A stretch of 64,000 nucleotides of DNA, from contig NZ_JACHCN010000003.1 in NCBI RefSeq assembly GCF_014205795.1, positions 97,198-161,197 on the forward strand. Direction: 5' to 3'. Position numbers and translations under genes: made by a program. The stretch comes from Rhodanobacter sp. MP7CTX1. GTDB lineage: Bacteria > Pseudomonadota > Gammaproteobacteria > Xanthomonadales > Rhodanobacteraceae. Shown here one piece after another: positions 19,202 to 28,014 of this stretch (within the stretch, counting starts at the first letter, position 1; each line of letters opens with the position of its first letter). A model generated the notes under the pieces. That model worked only from the letters and a program-made list of their open reading frames with translations. It was not told where the DNA came from and searched no databases.

Positions 19202-19909
19202 CTAGTGCAGTTGCACGTCGACGACGTGCTGCTCGTCCTGGTACAGCGCAGGAAACTGCTGCTTTAGGTGGGTGACCTTGGGCGCATCGTTGTAGAGGAT
19301 GTAGAGGTCGTCCGGATGCAGGCTCGCGTAGTGCTGGTGGTAAGCCTCGGCCGGATAGAACGCCTGCAGCGGCACCAGCTGGGTCACGATCGGCGCGGAG
19401 AAAGACTTGGCCGCCGTCAGTTGCGCGATGTAGGCGGTCGCGATCTTTTTCTGTTCGTCGCTGCCGTAGAAGATCACCGAGCGATATTGCGTGCCGCTGT
19501 CCGGACCTTGCCGGTTGAGTTCGGTCGGGTCGAGCGCGACGGAGAAAAATACCTGCAGCAACTGGCCGTAGCTGATCTGCGCGGGATCGAACTGCACCTT
19601 AACCGACTCCGCATGGCCGGTGTCGCCGTCACTGACCTGGTCGTAGTGAGCTGTGCTGGCGCCGCCGCCGGAGTAGCCGGCGACCACGTTCTTCACGCCC
19701 TTGACGTGCTCGAACACCGAGGCGACGCCCCAGAAACAACCTCCTGCCAGCACGGCGACTTGCTCGCCCTGGGCAGTCTTCGACGCGTCCACGGTCGGCG
19801 CGGGAAGCGCCGCATTGCTGGCGGCAGAGACCGGTTGACACGCGGTCAGCCCGGCCAGCATCAGCAGGGAAGCCAGGGAAATGGCATGAAAAGCAGTGCG
19901 ACGAATCAT
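19202..19909 (-). CDS. msrA: Peptide methionine-S-sulfoxide reductase MsrA, lipoprotein form
   Basis: 235 residues. A lipoprotein signal ends in LAGLTAC, with Cys24 as the lipidation site, so the enzyme should be anchored in the periplasm. The catalytic motif AGGCFWGV carries Cys58; GYSGGGASTAHYDQVSDGDTGHAES is the standard MsrA core. It repairs the S-epimer of methionine sulfoxide in envelope proteins. Most MsrA proteins are cytoplasmic. The ATG at 19909 follows GAGGCAACCC; starting at 19927 would spoil the signal sequence. Confidence 0.94.
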   Translation of the reverse strand: MIRRTAFHAISLASLLMLAGLTACQPVSAASNAALPAPTVDASKTAQGEQVAVLAGGCFWGVASVFEHVKGVKNVVAGYSGGGASTAHYDQVSDGDTGHAESVKVQFDPAQISYGQLLQVFFSVALDPTELNRQGPDSGTQYRSVIFYGSDEQKKIATAYIAQLTAAKSFSAPIVTQLVPLQAFYPAEAYHQHYASLHPDDLYILYNDAPKVTHLKQQFPALYQDEQHVVDVQLH

Positions 19910-20146
19910 GGGTTGCCTCGCTAGCAATAGTGTTGCTTCAGATCGACATCAGGCCCGTATAACTACGTTGGAGCGCCCACCGTGGATGCAAGAGCGGTGA
20001 GATCCGGATGAGCTTGCGTCCTGGGCGGGGGTATGCGCCGGATACTGATGTTTCGCTGGACGGGCCGTGTCGGTTACCTGCGGGAGTCGTCGATGGAAAA
20101 ACAGGCCGGGTATTATCATCGGCGCGGGTTTCCAGGGGTCTCCAGC

Positions 20147-20983
20147 ATGCGCGATTCGATCGATCTTGGCGGATATCTCCGGCGCATCGGCTTGCTATCC
20201 GCCGAGTCGCCCGATCTGCAGACCTTGCGGGCGCTGGTCGCCGCCCACGCGGCGACTATTCCATTCGAGAACCTGAATCCCTTTCTCGGCCTTCCAGTGG
20301 ATCTGGAGCTTGCTGCCGTGGAACGCAAACTCGTTCAGGATGGGCGTGGTGGCTATTGCTTCGAGCAGAATCTGCTGCTGGGCGAGGCGTTGCGCGCGAT
20401 CGGCTTCGAGGTGACGAATCTGGCGGCCCGGGTGCTATGGAACCAACCGGCGGATGCGATCACCGCGCGCAGCCACATGTTGCTGCGGGTGGAGCTGGAA
20501 GATCGCAGCTGGTTGGTCGATGTCGGGTTTGGCGGCATGACCTTGACCGGTGTACTGCAACTTGAGCAGCGGTTGGAACAGGTCACACCGCATGAGCCAT
20601 TCCGCCTGCTCGAATGTGACGGTGACTGGTATATGCAAGCTCGGCTGCCGGCGGGATGGAAGACGCTATACCGTTTCGATCTGCAGCAGCAGTATCCGAT
20701 CGATTACCTGGCAAGCAACTATTTTCTCTCGACCCATCCCGATTCACACTTCGTCACTGGCCTGACGGCAGCCCGTGCGGAGCCGGGTCGCCGGCTGGCA
20801 CTGCGCAATCGTGAATTTGCGTTGCACACAGCCAACGGCGAAACCACGCGGCGCATGCTGCGTAGCGCGACCGAGATTCGCGAGGTGCTGGAAAACGATT
20901 TCCTGATCCGGCTGCCGCCGCATCCGGAACTTGACCGGCGACTAGACAGCCTGCCGGCTGTAGAAGCCGATGCAACGCTTTGA
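20147..20983 (+). CDS. Arylamine N-acetyltransferase
   Basis: 278 residues. The Cys-His-Asp triad is plain: Cys71 in GRGGYCFEQN, His110 in ARSHMLLRV and Asp125 in WLVDVGFGG. The N-terminal IPFENLNPFLGLPVDL is typical. These enzymes transfer acetyl from acetyl-CoA to arylamines and hydrazines, and some relatives act in polyketide release. CAGGGGTC lies before the ATG at 20147; the open frame upstream to 20033 has no family similarity. It stands between convergent neighbours with no obvious pathway partner. Confidence 0.93.
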   Translation: MRDSIDLGGYLRRIGLLSAESPDLQTLRALVAAHAATIPFENLNPFLGLPVDLELAAVERKLVQDGRGGYCFEQNLLLGEALRAIGFEVTNLAARVLWNQPADAITARSHMLLRVELEDRSWLVDVGFGGMTLTGVLQLEQRLEQVTPHEPFRLLECDGDWYMQARLPAGWKTLYRFDLQQQYPIDYLASNYFLSTHPDSHFVTGLTAARAEPGRRLALRNREFALHTANGETTRRMLRSATEIREVLENDFLIRLPPHPELDRRLDSLPAVEADATL

Positions 20984-21012
20984 CGAGAGGCGGCCTGACG
21001 AGCGCAACTGCC

Positions 21013-21258
21013 TCAATCGGAATCGGAATCGGCTGAACCGGAGTCGGCCAGGACATGGATTTCCACGTCATCGAGGGTGACTACCTGGCCAGCGTGGATC
21101 TTGCATGTCTTGCGCAACTCGATGACGCCGTCGACAGCCACTGCTCCAGTGGCGACGATGGCCTTGCCAGCGCCGCCGCTGTCGCACAAGCCGGTGAGCT
21201 TGATCAGCATGTTGAGTTCGACGTAGTCGCCTTCCAGTTCAAATTCGATGGTTTGCAT
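21013..21258 (-). CDS. Small S4-domain RNA-binding protein, YbcJ-like
   Basis: 81 residues, nearly all one S4-like domain: YVELNMLIKLTGLCDSGGAGKAIV, then VAVDGVIELRKTCKIHAGQVV, ending with an acidic Ser/Asp tail. YbcJ-type proteins bind RNA and are thought to act near ribosomes; the precise role is not established. The ATG at 21258 begins the conserved sequence; an in-frame extension to 21408 overlaps the barstar gene and lacks similarity. It may be cotranscribed with the upstream RNase/barstar pair. Confidence 0.86.
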   Translation of the reverse strand: MQTIEFELEGDYVELNMLIKLTGLCDSGGAGKAIVATGAVAVDGVIELRKTCKIHAGQVVTLDDVEIHVLADSGSADSDSD

Positions 21259-21298
21259 GGCAGTCCGGGATTTTGGGGTTGCACAGGGTGACACGGTT

Positions 21299-21742
21299 TC
21301 AGGTGGAGGCGTCGCTGTTTTCGAGCGTGACATCGGGCAGCGCAAGAAATGCGAACCAGGGGACTTCATGGTCGCAGCCGAACGTTGCCGCGTCGTCGAG
21401 TATGCCAATCAGAATGTCGAAGTCCGCCTCGGCGGCGCGGCGCAGTTCGTCGACGTGCTCGAACAGCATCACGTAACCCCATGCAGGCATCCAGCGGAGA
21501 TCGCGAAGGCAGTCGGCCAAGGCATCCCAGTTGTGGCCAAACGAGGCGGGCAGCTCAAACGACACGGCTAGCCGTTGCAGCAGCTCGTCCTTGTCTTGGC
21601 ATCCACTCAGGTCCGTGCGGCACACGCGCAGTTCGTCGCGTCGGGCGGACGCGGCCAGGCGATCAAGATCGGCGGCAGCGACGAAATACACGCCGCTCTG
21701 TGTTGGCCGGGTCAGATCCGGATCGAAGCGGTGTGCGCTCAC
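21299..21742 (-). CDS. Barstar-family ribonuclease inhibitor
   Basis: 147 residues. The barstar fold shows DLSGCQDKDELLQRLAVSF and SFGHNWDALADCLRDL; the two Asp of NWDALADC correspond to barstar Asp35 and Asp39, which contact the barnase active site (family knowledge). An N-terminal extension of about 35 residues precedes it. No signal peptide, so it acts in the cytoplasm. Its ATG overlaps the stop codon of the RNase gene by four bases (21739-21742), so toxin and inhibitor are translated together. Confidence 0.9.
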   Translation of the reverse strand: MSAHRFDPDLTRPTQSGVYFVAAADLDRLAASARRDELRVCRTDLSGCQDKDELLQRLAVSFELPASFGHNWDALADCLRDLRWMPAWGYVMLFEHVDELRRAAEADFDILIGILDDAATFGCDHEVPWFAFLALPDVTLENSDAST

Positions 21743-22131
21743 TGGGTTACCTTGAAGCTGCGAAAACTGCGGTAGTGATCATCGGTGTAGTAATAGATTT
21801 CCGGCGGCGTGCCACCGGTGATGATGCGCCGTGTGCCGCGGTTGTCGGCGCCCGGCGTCTCCACCGTGTACTCGTGATAGTAGCTACGCGGCTGCACGGG
21901 TAGCCGATGTTCGTAGTTGCCAAACACTACGCCGTCCTGGTTATGCGGAAACGGGCCACCACGAGCGATCAAGTCCAGTGTCGTGTGGGCTTGCGGCGGT
22001 AGGAATGCGGGCAGCGAGCGGGTGGCTGCCGCCGTTTGGGGAGCTTGGCTGGCCGTCGGCGCCTGCCGTTGCCAGAGGACTACAGCACACACCAGCGCGG
22101 CAAGGAGGATCAACGGCTTGAGCGAGCGCAT
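21739..22131 (-). CDS. Secreted or membrane-anchored guanyl-specific ribonuclease (barnase / RNase Sa family)
   Basis: 130 residues. An N-terminal hydrophobic segment (LILLAALVCAVVLW) acts as signal or anchor. The C-terminal half matches the microbial N1/T1-type fold, closest to Streptomyces RNase Sa: Glu87 in YYHEYTV, Arg98 and Arg102 in NRGTRRI, His119 in DDHYRSF, i.e. the complete catalytic set. Between lie a Gln/Ala linker and VVFGNYEHRLP. The inhibitor gene follows with a four-base overlap. No ribosome-binding site stands out before the ATG at 22131. Role could be nutrient scavenging, competition or defence. Confidence 0.88.
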   Translation of the reverse strand: MRSLKPLILLAALVCAVVLWQRQAPTASQAPQTAAATRSLPAFLPPQAHTTLDLIARGGPFPHNQDGVVFGNYEHRLPVQPRSYYHEYTVETPGADNRGTRRIITGGTPPEIYYYTDDHYRSFRSFKVTQ

Positions 22132-22259
22132 GCGGAGTGCCGGCGGGAGAATGAGCGGTGAGTTTAGTACGGCCGCAGGTGTCGATTGATGCTGCGTGAC
22201 ATGCTGGTTTGATTGCGGGAAGCTGGGCAGACCCCATCCACCCATCGCAGGAGCTTGCC

Positions 22260-22628
22260 ATGATCGGCTACGTGACCCTGGGCACCAACGACATGCCGCG
22301 CGCGGCGACGTTTTACGATGCCTTGCTGGAGGGCATTGGGGCCAAGCGACTGATGGAAACCGAACGCTACATTTTTTGGGGCGTCTCGATGCAACTGCCC
22401 AGCCTTGCCCTGGTCAAGCCATTCGATGGCTTGCCGGCCACGATCGGCAATGGCGACATGGTGGCGCTGGTGGTGGATGGGCGTGACAAGGTCGATCGCC
22501 TGCACGCGAAGGCGCTCTTGCTGGGCGGCACGGACGAGGGCGCGCCGGGTGACCGGGGCGGCGGGTTTTATGCGGGTTATTTCCGCGATCTCGAAGGTCA
22601 CAAGTTCAACGTGTTCTGCACCGGCTGA
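22260..22628 (+). CDS. VOC family (glyoxalase/bleomycin-resistance fold) protein
   Basis: 122 residues with the paired beta-alpha-beta-beta-beta modules: GYVTLGTNDMPRAATFYDALLEGIG at the start and GFYAGYFRDLEGHKFNVFC at the end, where Glu-Gly-His is a usual metal-ligand region. Function within the superfamily cannot be fixed. CAGGAG lies seven bases before the ATG at 22260. Divergent from the RNase gene. Confidence 0.85.
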   Translation: MIGYVTLGTNDMPRAATFYDALLEGIGAKRLMETERYIFWGVSMQLPSLALVKPFDGLPATIGNGDMVALVVDGRDKVDRLHAKALLLGGTDEGAPGDRGGGFYAGYFRDLEGHKFNVFCTG

Positions 22629-22670
22629 GACGTTTGGCTCCCGATAACTGCACGATGTCTGTGCGCAGGA

Positions 22671-23540
22671 TCAGCGGGTGCCGTCGATACGTGACTGCAG
22701 CGCGATCGCCGCGGCTGGATTGCGATGCTTGGCGCTGCTGATGAAGAACACGAAGACGTCGCGTGGCTGACTCTCTGGCTGTAGCGCGGCAGCGTGCGGC
22801 AGTTCACCAGGGTCATTCCCGGCGGCCCAGCTTTCAGCATGTTTGGCCCAGCGATTCAATTCGGCCGGTGCATAGCCGGTCGGTATGTCATCCGCACTGC
22901 GCATGAGCCGTGCATAGGTGAAATCACCGGTGAGATCGGCCAGCGATGGGTAGTCGGGCGAATCGGTGAATACGGTCGGCACGGCATGGCGGCGCGCGAG
23001 CTTCACATAGTCCTCGCACATGAAACTGGGATGGCGAACCTCCAGTACATGCCGCAAGCGATGCCCATTCAGTTCTCGCGGCAGGTGTTCAAGAAACGCC
23101 GCCAGATCGTCTGCATCGAACGGCCGTGATGGCGGCAATTGCCACAGGATCGGTCCCAGCCGATCGCCCATTTCGGCCAGACCGCCATGCACGAATCCGC
23201 TGACGCCTTTTTCGGTGTCGGCCAGACGTTTGCTCTCGGTGACATAGCGCGGCGCCTTCAGCGAAAAGATGAAGCCGGGCGGAGTCTCGGCTGCCCAGCG
23301 CGCATAGGTCGCTGCTTTCTGGGCGCCGTAGTACGTGCCGTTGATTTCGATGGTGCGCAGCTCGCGACTGGCATATTCCAGCTCGCGTCGCTGGACCAGG
23401 CCCACCGGATAGAAGTTTCTGCGCCAGGGGGCGTAGTTCCAGCCGCCGATGCCGACGCGAATCTGTGTGCTTTCATCGGCTTGGGCCGGGATGGAAAACA
23501 AGTCGGTAGCGGCAGGATTCATGGGCATGGTGTATCGCAT
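22671..23540 (-). CDS. DUF72 family TIM-barrel protein
   Basis: About 289 residues. IRVGIGGWNYAPWRRNFYPVG near the N-terminus, YASRELRTIEINGTYYGAQ, and GPILWQLPPSRPFDADDLAAFL are hallmarks of the DUF72 (YecE-like) family, a TIM-barrel of unknown activity. Several Met codons lie close together at the start, so the exact start (23540, 23528 or 23522) is open. Convergent with the VOC gene downstream; divergent from the serine hydrolase gene. Confidence 0.85.
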   Translation of the reverse strand: MRYTMPMNPAATDLFSIPAQADESTQIRVGIGGWNYAPWRRNFYPVGLVQRRELEYASRELRTIEINGTYYGAQKAATYARWAAETPPGFIFSLKAPRYVTESKRLADTEKGVSGFVHGGLAEMGDRLGPILWQLPPSRPFDADDLAAFLEHLPRELNGHRLRHVLEVRHPSFMCEDYVKLARRHAVPTVFTDSPDYPSLADLTGDFTYARLMRSADDIPTGYAPAELNRWAKHAESWAAGNDPGELPHAAALQPESQPRDVFVFFISSAKHRNPAAAIALQSRIDGTR

Positions 23541-23715
23541 AAATGTTGTCTCATGTTAGCTGTGCGCCGTGTAGTTGCAGTGATCTGGGTTGAATGTGAG
23601 GCGGCCCGGGCGGGCAATCCGTGGGCGGCCCGTGACCTGTGGCGCTGGTCTGGCGCCCGCAAGCCGCGATAGTCTCCGCGGAGCGGTTACGCGATTTTCA
23701 TCCACGGAGCTCCAG

Positions 23716-25365
23716 ATGTCCCAGCGATTCTTGTCCCCGCGTCTGGCGGGTTGTTGTGCGTTGCTTGTCGTGGCTTCCAGCGCATGGGCACAGGCGCCAG
23801 TCACCGACCCTTCGACGCTGCCAGCGCAGTTGCAGGACTTCGGTAGCTATGTCGACAGCGCACGCAAGACGTTCGATGTGCCGGGCATCGCGGTGGCGAT
23901 CGTGAAGGACGGCAAGGTGGTGATGGAGCAGGGATTCGGCCTGCGCGAAATCGGCAAGCCGGATCAGGTCGATGCGCACACGCTGTTCGCGATTGCTTCG
24001 AATACCAAGGCGTTCACCGCCGCGGCGCTGCAGCAGCTGGCCGAGCAGGGCAAGCTGAAGATGGACGATAGGGTGATCGATCACTTGCCGTGGTTTCGCA
24101 TGTCCGATCCGTACGTCACCAACGAGATGCGTATCCGCGATCTGCTGGCGCATCGCAGTGGCCTGAGTCTCGGCGCCGGCGACCTGTTGTACTGGCCGCC
24201 GACTTCGTACAGCACCAGGGACGTGGTCGAACGGCTGCGCAACGTGCCGATCAAGAACAGCTTCCGCAGCAACTACGCCTACGACAACATCTTGTTCGCG
24301 GTGGCCACACTGGTGATCGAGCAGGCCTCCGGACAAAGCTACGCCGACTATGTGCGCGAGCATATTTTCAAGCCGGTCGGCATGGACGAGTCGCTGATCG
24401 ACAAGACTGGGCTGAAGCCGGGCATGGACGTGGCGATGGGGCACGCCGAATTCAATTTCAAGGATCTCAAACCGGTACCACCGATGGCCTGGCTCAACGA
24501 TCCGGGAGCCGGCGGTATCTACGCCAGCGTGCACGATCTGTCGAAGTGGATGAACGTGCAGCTGGCCGGCGGCGTGCTGCCAACCAACGGCACGGATGGC
24601 AAGCCGGCGCGGCTGTTCTCTGAAGACAGTCAGCAGCAGATGTGGTCGATGCTGACCCCGATTGCCATCGCCAAACCGCCCATTTCGGAACTGGCGCCGC
24701 TGGAACCTCATTTCTACGGTTACGGGGAAGGCTGGTTCCTGTCCGACTATCGTGGTCAGCGGCTGGTCTGGCATACCGGTGGCTGGCCGGGCATGGTTTC
24801 GCGGGTAACCCTGGTGCCGGAGCTGCACCTGGGCGTGGTGGTGCTGACCAACCAGGAGTCCGGTGCCGCGTTCAACGCCGTGACCTATCGCGTGCTCGAT
24901 GCGTACCTGAATCCTGCGCACAAGACCGATTGGGTTGCCGTGTATGACAAGGCCGTAAAGAAGGCCAAAACCAACGCCGACGACAGCTTCGCCAAGCATA
25001 CGGCGGCACGTGACGCGAACAGCAAGCCCTCGCTGCCGCTGGCGAAGTACGCCGGCACCTACCGCGATCCCTGGTATGGCGATGTCATCGTCAGCCACGA
25101 GAACGGCAAGCTGCGCCTGCGCTTCTCCAAGACCGCACAGCTGATCGGCAGCATGACGCCATGGCAGCACGACAGCTTCATCGTACACTGGGACGACCGT
25201 GCGTTGAATGCCGATGCATTCGTCAACTTCGTGCTCGATCCCGATGGCGTCATCCGCGAGGTGCGCATGCAGCCGGTATCGCCGCTCACCGATTTCAGTT
25301 TCGATTTTCAGGATCTGCGCCTGGCGCCACTGGCTGGCGACAAGTCCGAACTACAGAAAGATTGA
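23716..25365 (+). CDS. Periplasmic serine hydrolase, class C beta-lactamase / PBP4* family
   Basis: 549 residues with a signal peptide (CCALLVVASSAWAQ). The penicillin-binding fold has Ser95-x-x-Lys98 in ASNTKAF, Tyr189-Asp-Asn191 in NYAYDN, and HTGG in VWHTGGWPG. A C-terminal beta domain of about 110 residues (LAKYAGTYRDPWYGDVIV onward) resembles DUF3471. Members include esterases and D-amino-acid peptidases as well as beta-lactamases; resistance should not be assumed. GGAG lies before the ATG at 23716. A short hairpin (CCGGAA-GAGC-TTCCGG, 25381-25396) follows the stop. Confidence 0.9.
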   Translation: MSQRFLSPRLAGCCALLVVASSAWAQAPVTDPSTLPAQLQDFGSYVDSARKTFDVPGIAVAIVKDGKVVMEQGFGLREIGKPDQVDAHTLFAIASNTKAFTAAALQQLAEQGKLKMDDRVIDHLPWFRMSDPYVTNEMRIRDLLAHRSGLSLGAGDLLYWPPTSYSTRDVVERLRNVPIKNSFRSNYAYDNILFAVATLVIEQASGQSYADYVREHIFKPVGMDESLIDKTGLKPGMDVAMGHAEFNFKDLKPVPPMAWLNDPGAGGIYASVHDLSKWMNVQLAGGVLPTNGTDGKPARLFSEDSQQQMWSMLTPIAIAKPPISELAPLEPHFYGYGEGWFLSDYRGQRLVWHTGGWPGMVSRVTLVPELHLGVVVLTNQESGAAFNAVTYRVLDAYLNPAHKTDWVAVYDKAVKKAKTNADDSFAKHTAARDANSKPSLPLAKYAGTYRDPWYGDVIVSHENGKLRLRFSKTAQLIGSMTPWQHDSFIVHWDDRALNADAFVNFVLDPDGVIREVRMQPVSPLTDFSFDFQDLRLAPLAGDKSELQKD

Positions 25366-25470
25366 TCTAGTGCCAGCTCGCCGGAAGAGCTTCCGGTCGG
25401 GCGGCTGACGGTGCAAGGAGCGGCGCCATCAATGATTATCGGCTCCAATGTCTCTCGGGGGAGGTCCACC

Positions 25471-27120
25471 ATGCGTTACCGTCGTCACGCTGTTGCTGTT
25501 TCGCTGTGTCTGGGATTGCTGTTCAACGTTGCCCAGGCGCGTGCCGATAGCGCCGCAGCCCACCAGTTTTTCCATGTGCAGTTGGGAGCCGCTTCGGCGC
25601 AACCCACATCAGGTCGACTGCTGCTGTTCGCGATCGACGCGAAAACCGCCGAGGCGCAGGCCAAAGAGGAATCCGCAGGCAAGACCAGCGCGGTCGAGGA
25701 AGTCGACGCCAATCCGTTTCGTGCCACGCAGACCACCGTGGCCGCGCGCGAGGTGAGCCGGTGGGAGCCGGGGCAGGGCGTCGAGATCGATACTGACCAG
25801 CTGGCGTTTCCGGGTGGCTACTCGCAACTGCCACCGGGGGATTACCTGGTGCAGGCCGTGCTCGACGTGGATCACAGCTACAACTACACCGGCCGCGGTG
25901 CGGGTGATCTGGTCAGCGACGTGGTGAAGGTTCACTTGCCGACCAACAGCATGCCGACGCTGACCCTGGCCAAGGCGCTGCCGGCGCGCGATCCCTGGGT
26001 GCTACCCGCGTCGGCGTCGGCGGCCGCCCGCGAGGCGGCTCCTGCCGCGCACCAGCACGCAACGCTGATCGAATTTGTCAGCCCTTCGCTGAGCGCCTTC
26101 TGGGGGCGCCCGATCACCATGCGTGGCTGGGTACTGACGCCGCCGGGCTACGACCCCAAGGCCGCCACGCGCTATCCCACGGTGTATTACACGCAGGGTT
26201 TCGGCGGCAACAACGATCGTGTGACGGGAACGTTGATCAATGTCTACGCGGCAACGGCCAAGCGTGAAATGCCGCCGATGATCTGGGTATTCCTGGACGA
26301 GTCGAGTGCGACCGGCACGCATGAGTTTGCCGACTCGGTCAACAACGGGCCCTGGGGCCAGGCGCTGACCACCGAGCTGATCCCCGAGCTGGAATCGCAC
26401 TACCGGATGGACGGCCGTGCGAAAGGGCGTTTCCTCAACGGTCACTCCTCCGGCGGCTGGGCCACGTTGTGGCTGCAGACGCGCTATCCGAAAGTGTTCG
26501 GTGGCACCTGGTCCACCTCGCCCGATCCCAGCGACTTCCACGATTTCACCGGGGTGGATCTGTACGCGGCGAACGCCAATATCTACCGCAAACCGGATGG
26601 TTCGGCGTACCCGCTGGTGCGCGATCACGAAAAGGTGCTCGGCACCTTCGAGCAGTTCTCCAAGCTTGAACGGGTACTCGGTGCTTACGGCGGCCAGCTC
26701 GCCTCGTTCGACTGGGTGTTCTCGCCGCGCGGCAAAGATGGCCAGCCGATGCCGATGTTCAATCGGGATACCGGAGTCATCGACCCTGCCGTGGTTACCT
26801 ACTGGCGCGACCACTACGACATTGCCTATCGGTTGCAGCAGCAGTGGCCACAGCTGAAGGCCGACCTGGACGGCAAGATCCACCTGTACGTCGGCACCGC
26901 TGATACGTTCTACCTGGACGGCGCGGCTCACAAACTACAGGCGGTGCTGGATGGTCTGCATGCGAAGTCAGCCTTCCACTTCCTGCCGAACCGCACCCAT
27001 TTCGACCTGTATGTGGAGGGCAGTGATCGGCAGGCTCTCCTCAAGCAGATCAGCTGGGAAATGTACGCGATCGCACGACCGACTTCGGCCCTCAAGCCAG
27101 CCCCGGCGGTGGCACCGTGA
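25471..27120 (+). CDS. Secreted alpha/beta-hydrolase, esterase D / enterochelin esterase-like
   Basis: 549 residues with a signal peptide ending near AQARA-DS. The N-terminal 200 residues form a beta-rich region; the C-terminal part is an esterase fold with the nucleophile elbow NGHSSGGWATL, an upstream YPTVYYTQGFGG, and a late His in PNRTHFDLY. Similar proteins are annotated as putative esterases (PF00756 type); substrate unknown. GGGGGAGG lies just before the ATG at 25471, excluding 25411. It follows the beta-lactamase-like gene by 105 bases and may be cotranscribed. Confidence 0.86.
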   Translation: MRYRRHAVAVSLCLGLLFNVAQARADSAAAHQFFHVQLGAASAQPTSGRLLLFAIDAKTAEAQAKEESAGKTSAVEEVDANPFRATQTTVAAREVSRWEPGQGVEIDTDQLAFPGGYSQLPPGDYLVQAVLDVDHSYNYTGRGAGDLVSDVVKVHLPTNSMPTLTLAKALPARDPWVLPASASAAAREAAPAAHQHATLIEFVSPSLSAFWGRPITMRGWVLTPPGYDPKAATRYPTVYYTQGFGGNNDRVTGTLINVYAATAKREMPPMIWVFLDESSATGTHEFADSVNNGPWGQALTTELIPELESHYRMDGRAKGRFLNGHSSGGWATLWLQTRYPKVFGGTWSTSPDPSDFHDFTGVDLYAANANIYRKPDGSAYPLVRDHEKVLGTFEQFSKLERVLGAYGGQLASFDWVFSPRGKDGQPMPMFNRDTGVIDPAVVTYWRDHYDIAYRLQQQWPQLKADLDGKIHLYVGTADTFYLDGAAHKLQAVLDGLHAKSAFHFLPNRTHFDLYVEGSDRQALLKQISWEMYAIARPTSALKPAPAVAP

Positions 27121-27415
27121 ACACGGATAGATGAAGACTTCGCCGGTTCAGCCCAGATCCCCGTCTGCCGCATGAATGCCATGCACCGGTCGCATTTCAT
27201 CGTCATGATTTTGCGGCATAGTTGCCGCGCAGGCGGCAGTCAGGGGTGATTGGAGTATCTTCACAGACTGTCGCTTTGTGCCGATATACAAAGGGTTCGA
27301 TGAGGGGTTGATGGTTGTATCGATGGTGTGGGGCCGGGGTGGAAGCCGTAGCTCGTTGAGAGGCGAATGACGCTTCCTGAATCGTCATGCGAATTCACGT
27401 TGGAGGGAATCTAAG

Positions 27416-27922
27416 ATGAAATCGTCAGCTTTGATCGCAGTAGCGTTGGCCTGTTTGCTGGCCGGTTCCACCGTTTACGCACAGCAGTCCGCTGCGCCGG
27501 CCGGTTCCACCGGTCAGTGCAAGGACGGCACGTATTCCACTAATGCCACCAAGAAGGGCGCCTGCAACGGCCACAAAGGTGTGAAGGAATGGTACTCGGC
27601 GTCCAGTACCAGTATGTCGGCCACCAAGGCCGCTCCAGCAGCGGCGGCAGCGGCGGCGGCACCTGCGGCGGCAGCGGCCGCACCAGCAGCAGCTACGCCG
27701 GCAACGTCGATGAAGAGCTCCAGCAAGGCGTCGTCAGCACCCACCGGTGCAGCCGCGCCGGGCGGTGGCCCGGGCATGGTCTGGGTCAACTCCAGCAGCA
27801 AGGTCTATCACTGCCCGAGCGACAAGTGGTACGGCAAGACCAAGCAAGGCGCGTACATGAGCGAAGCCGATGCGAAGGCCAAGGGCAACCGCCCCGAGGG
27901 CGGCAAGAGCTGCTCGTCCTGA
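27416..27922 (+). CDS. Secreted DUF3761-type protein with Ala-rich linker
   Basis: 168 residues: signal peptide (LACLLAGSTVYAQQ), a short Cys-containing domain (GQCKDGTYSTNATKKGACNGHKGVKEWY) recalling DUF3761, an Ala/Pro-rich low-complexity linker (about residues 68-98), a Ser-rich stretch, and a C-terminal conserved-looking unit (MVWVNSSSKVYHCPSDKWYGKTKQG) ending in a Cys. Both end domains have a Cys pair that could form disulfides. Function unknown. GGAGGGAATC lies before the ATG. The 295 bases upstream hold only a small hairpin (GCGGCA-TAGT-TGCCGC, 27213-27228). Confidence 0.8.
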   Translation: MKSSALIAVALACLLAGSTVYAQQSAAPAGSTGQCKDGTYSTNATKKGACNGHKGVKEWYSASSTSMSATKAAPAAAAAAAAPAAAAAAPAAATPATSMKSSSKASSAPTGAAAPGGGPGMVWVNSSSKVYHCPSDKWYGKTKQGAYMSEADAKAKGNRPEGGKSCSS

Positions 27923-27978
27923 CCGCTGTGCCGCGTTGTCGCTAAAACAACGCCTGCAGTAGAACGCTTGTCGCAGTA

Positions 27979-28007
27979 CGAAAGGCCGGCCCAGCGCCGG
28001 CCTTTCG
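27979..28007. terminator. Bidirectional terminator between convergent genes
   Basis: CGAAAGGCCGGC and GCCGGCCTTTCG form a perfect 12-base stem with a CCAGC loop, placed between the stop codons of two convergent genes. Confidence 0.85.
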
Positions 28008-28014
28008 CTGCAAC

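Noticed and set aside
23698-25188. 496-codon minus-strand frame opposite the serine hydrolase
   Set aside because: Shadow of a gene with intact SxxK, YxN and HTGG motifs; composition is His/Arg/Gln-rich.
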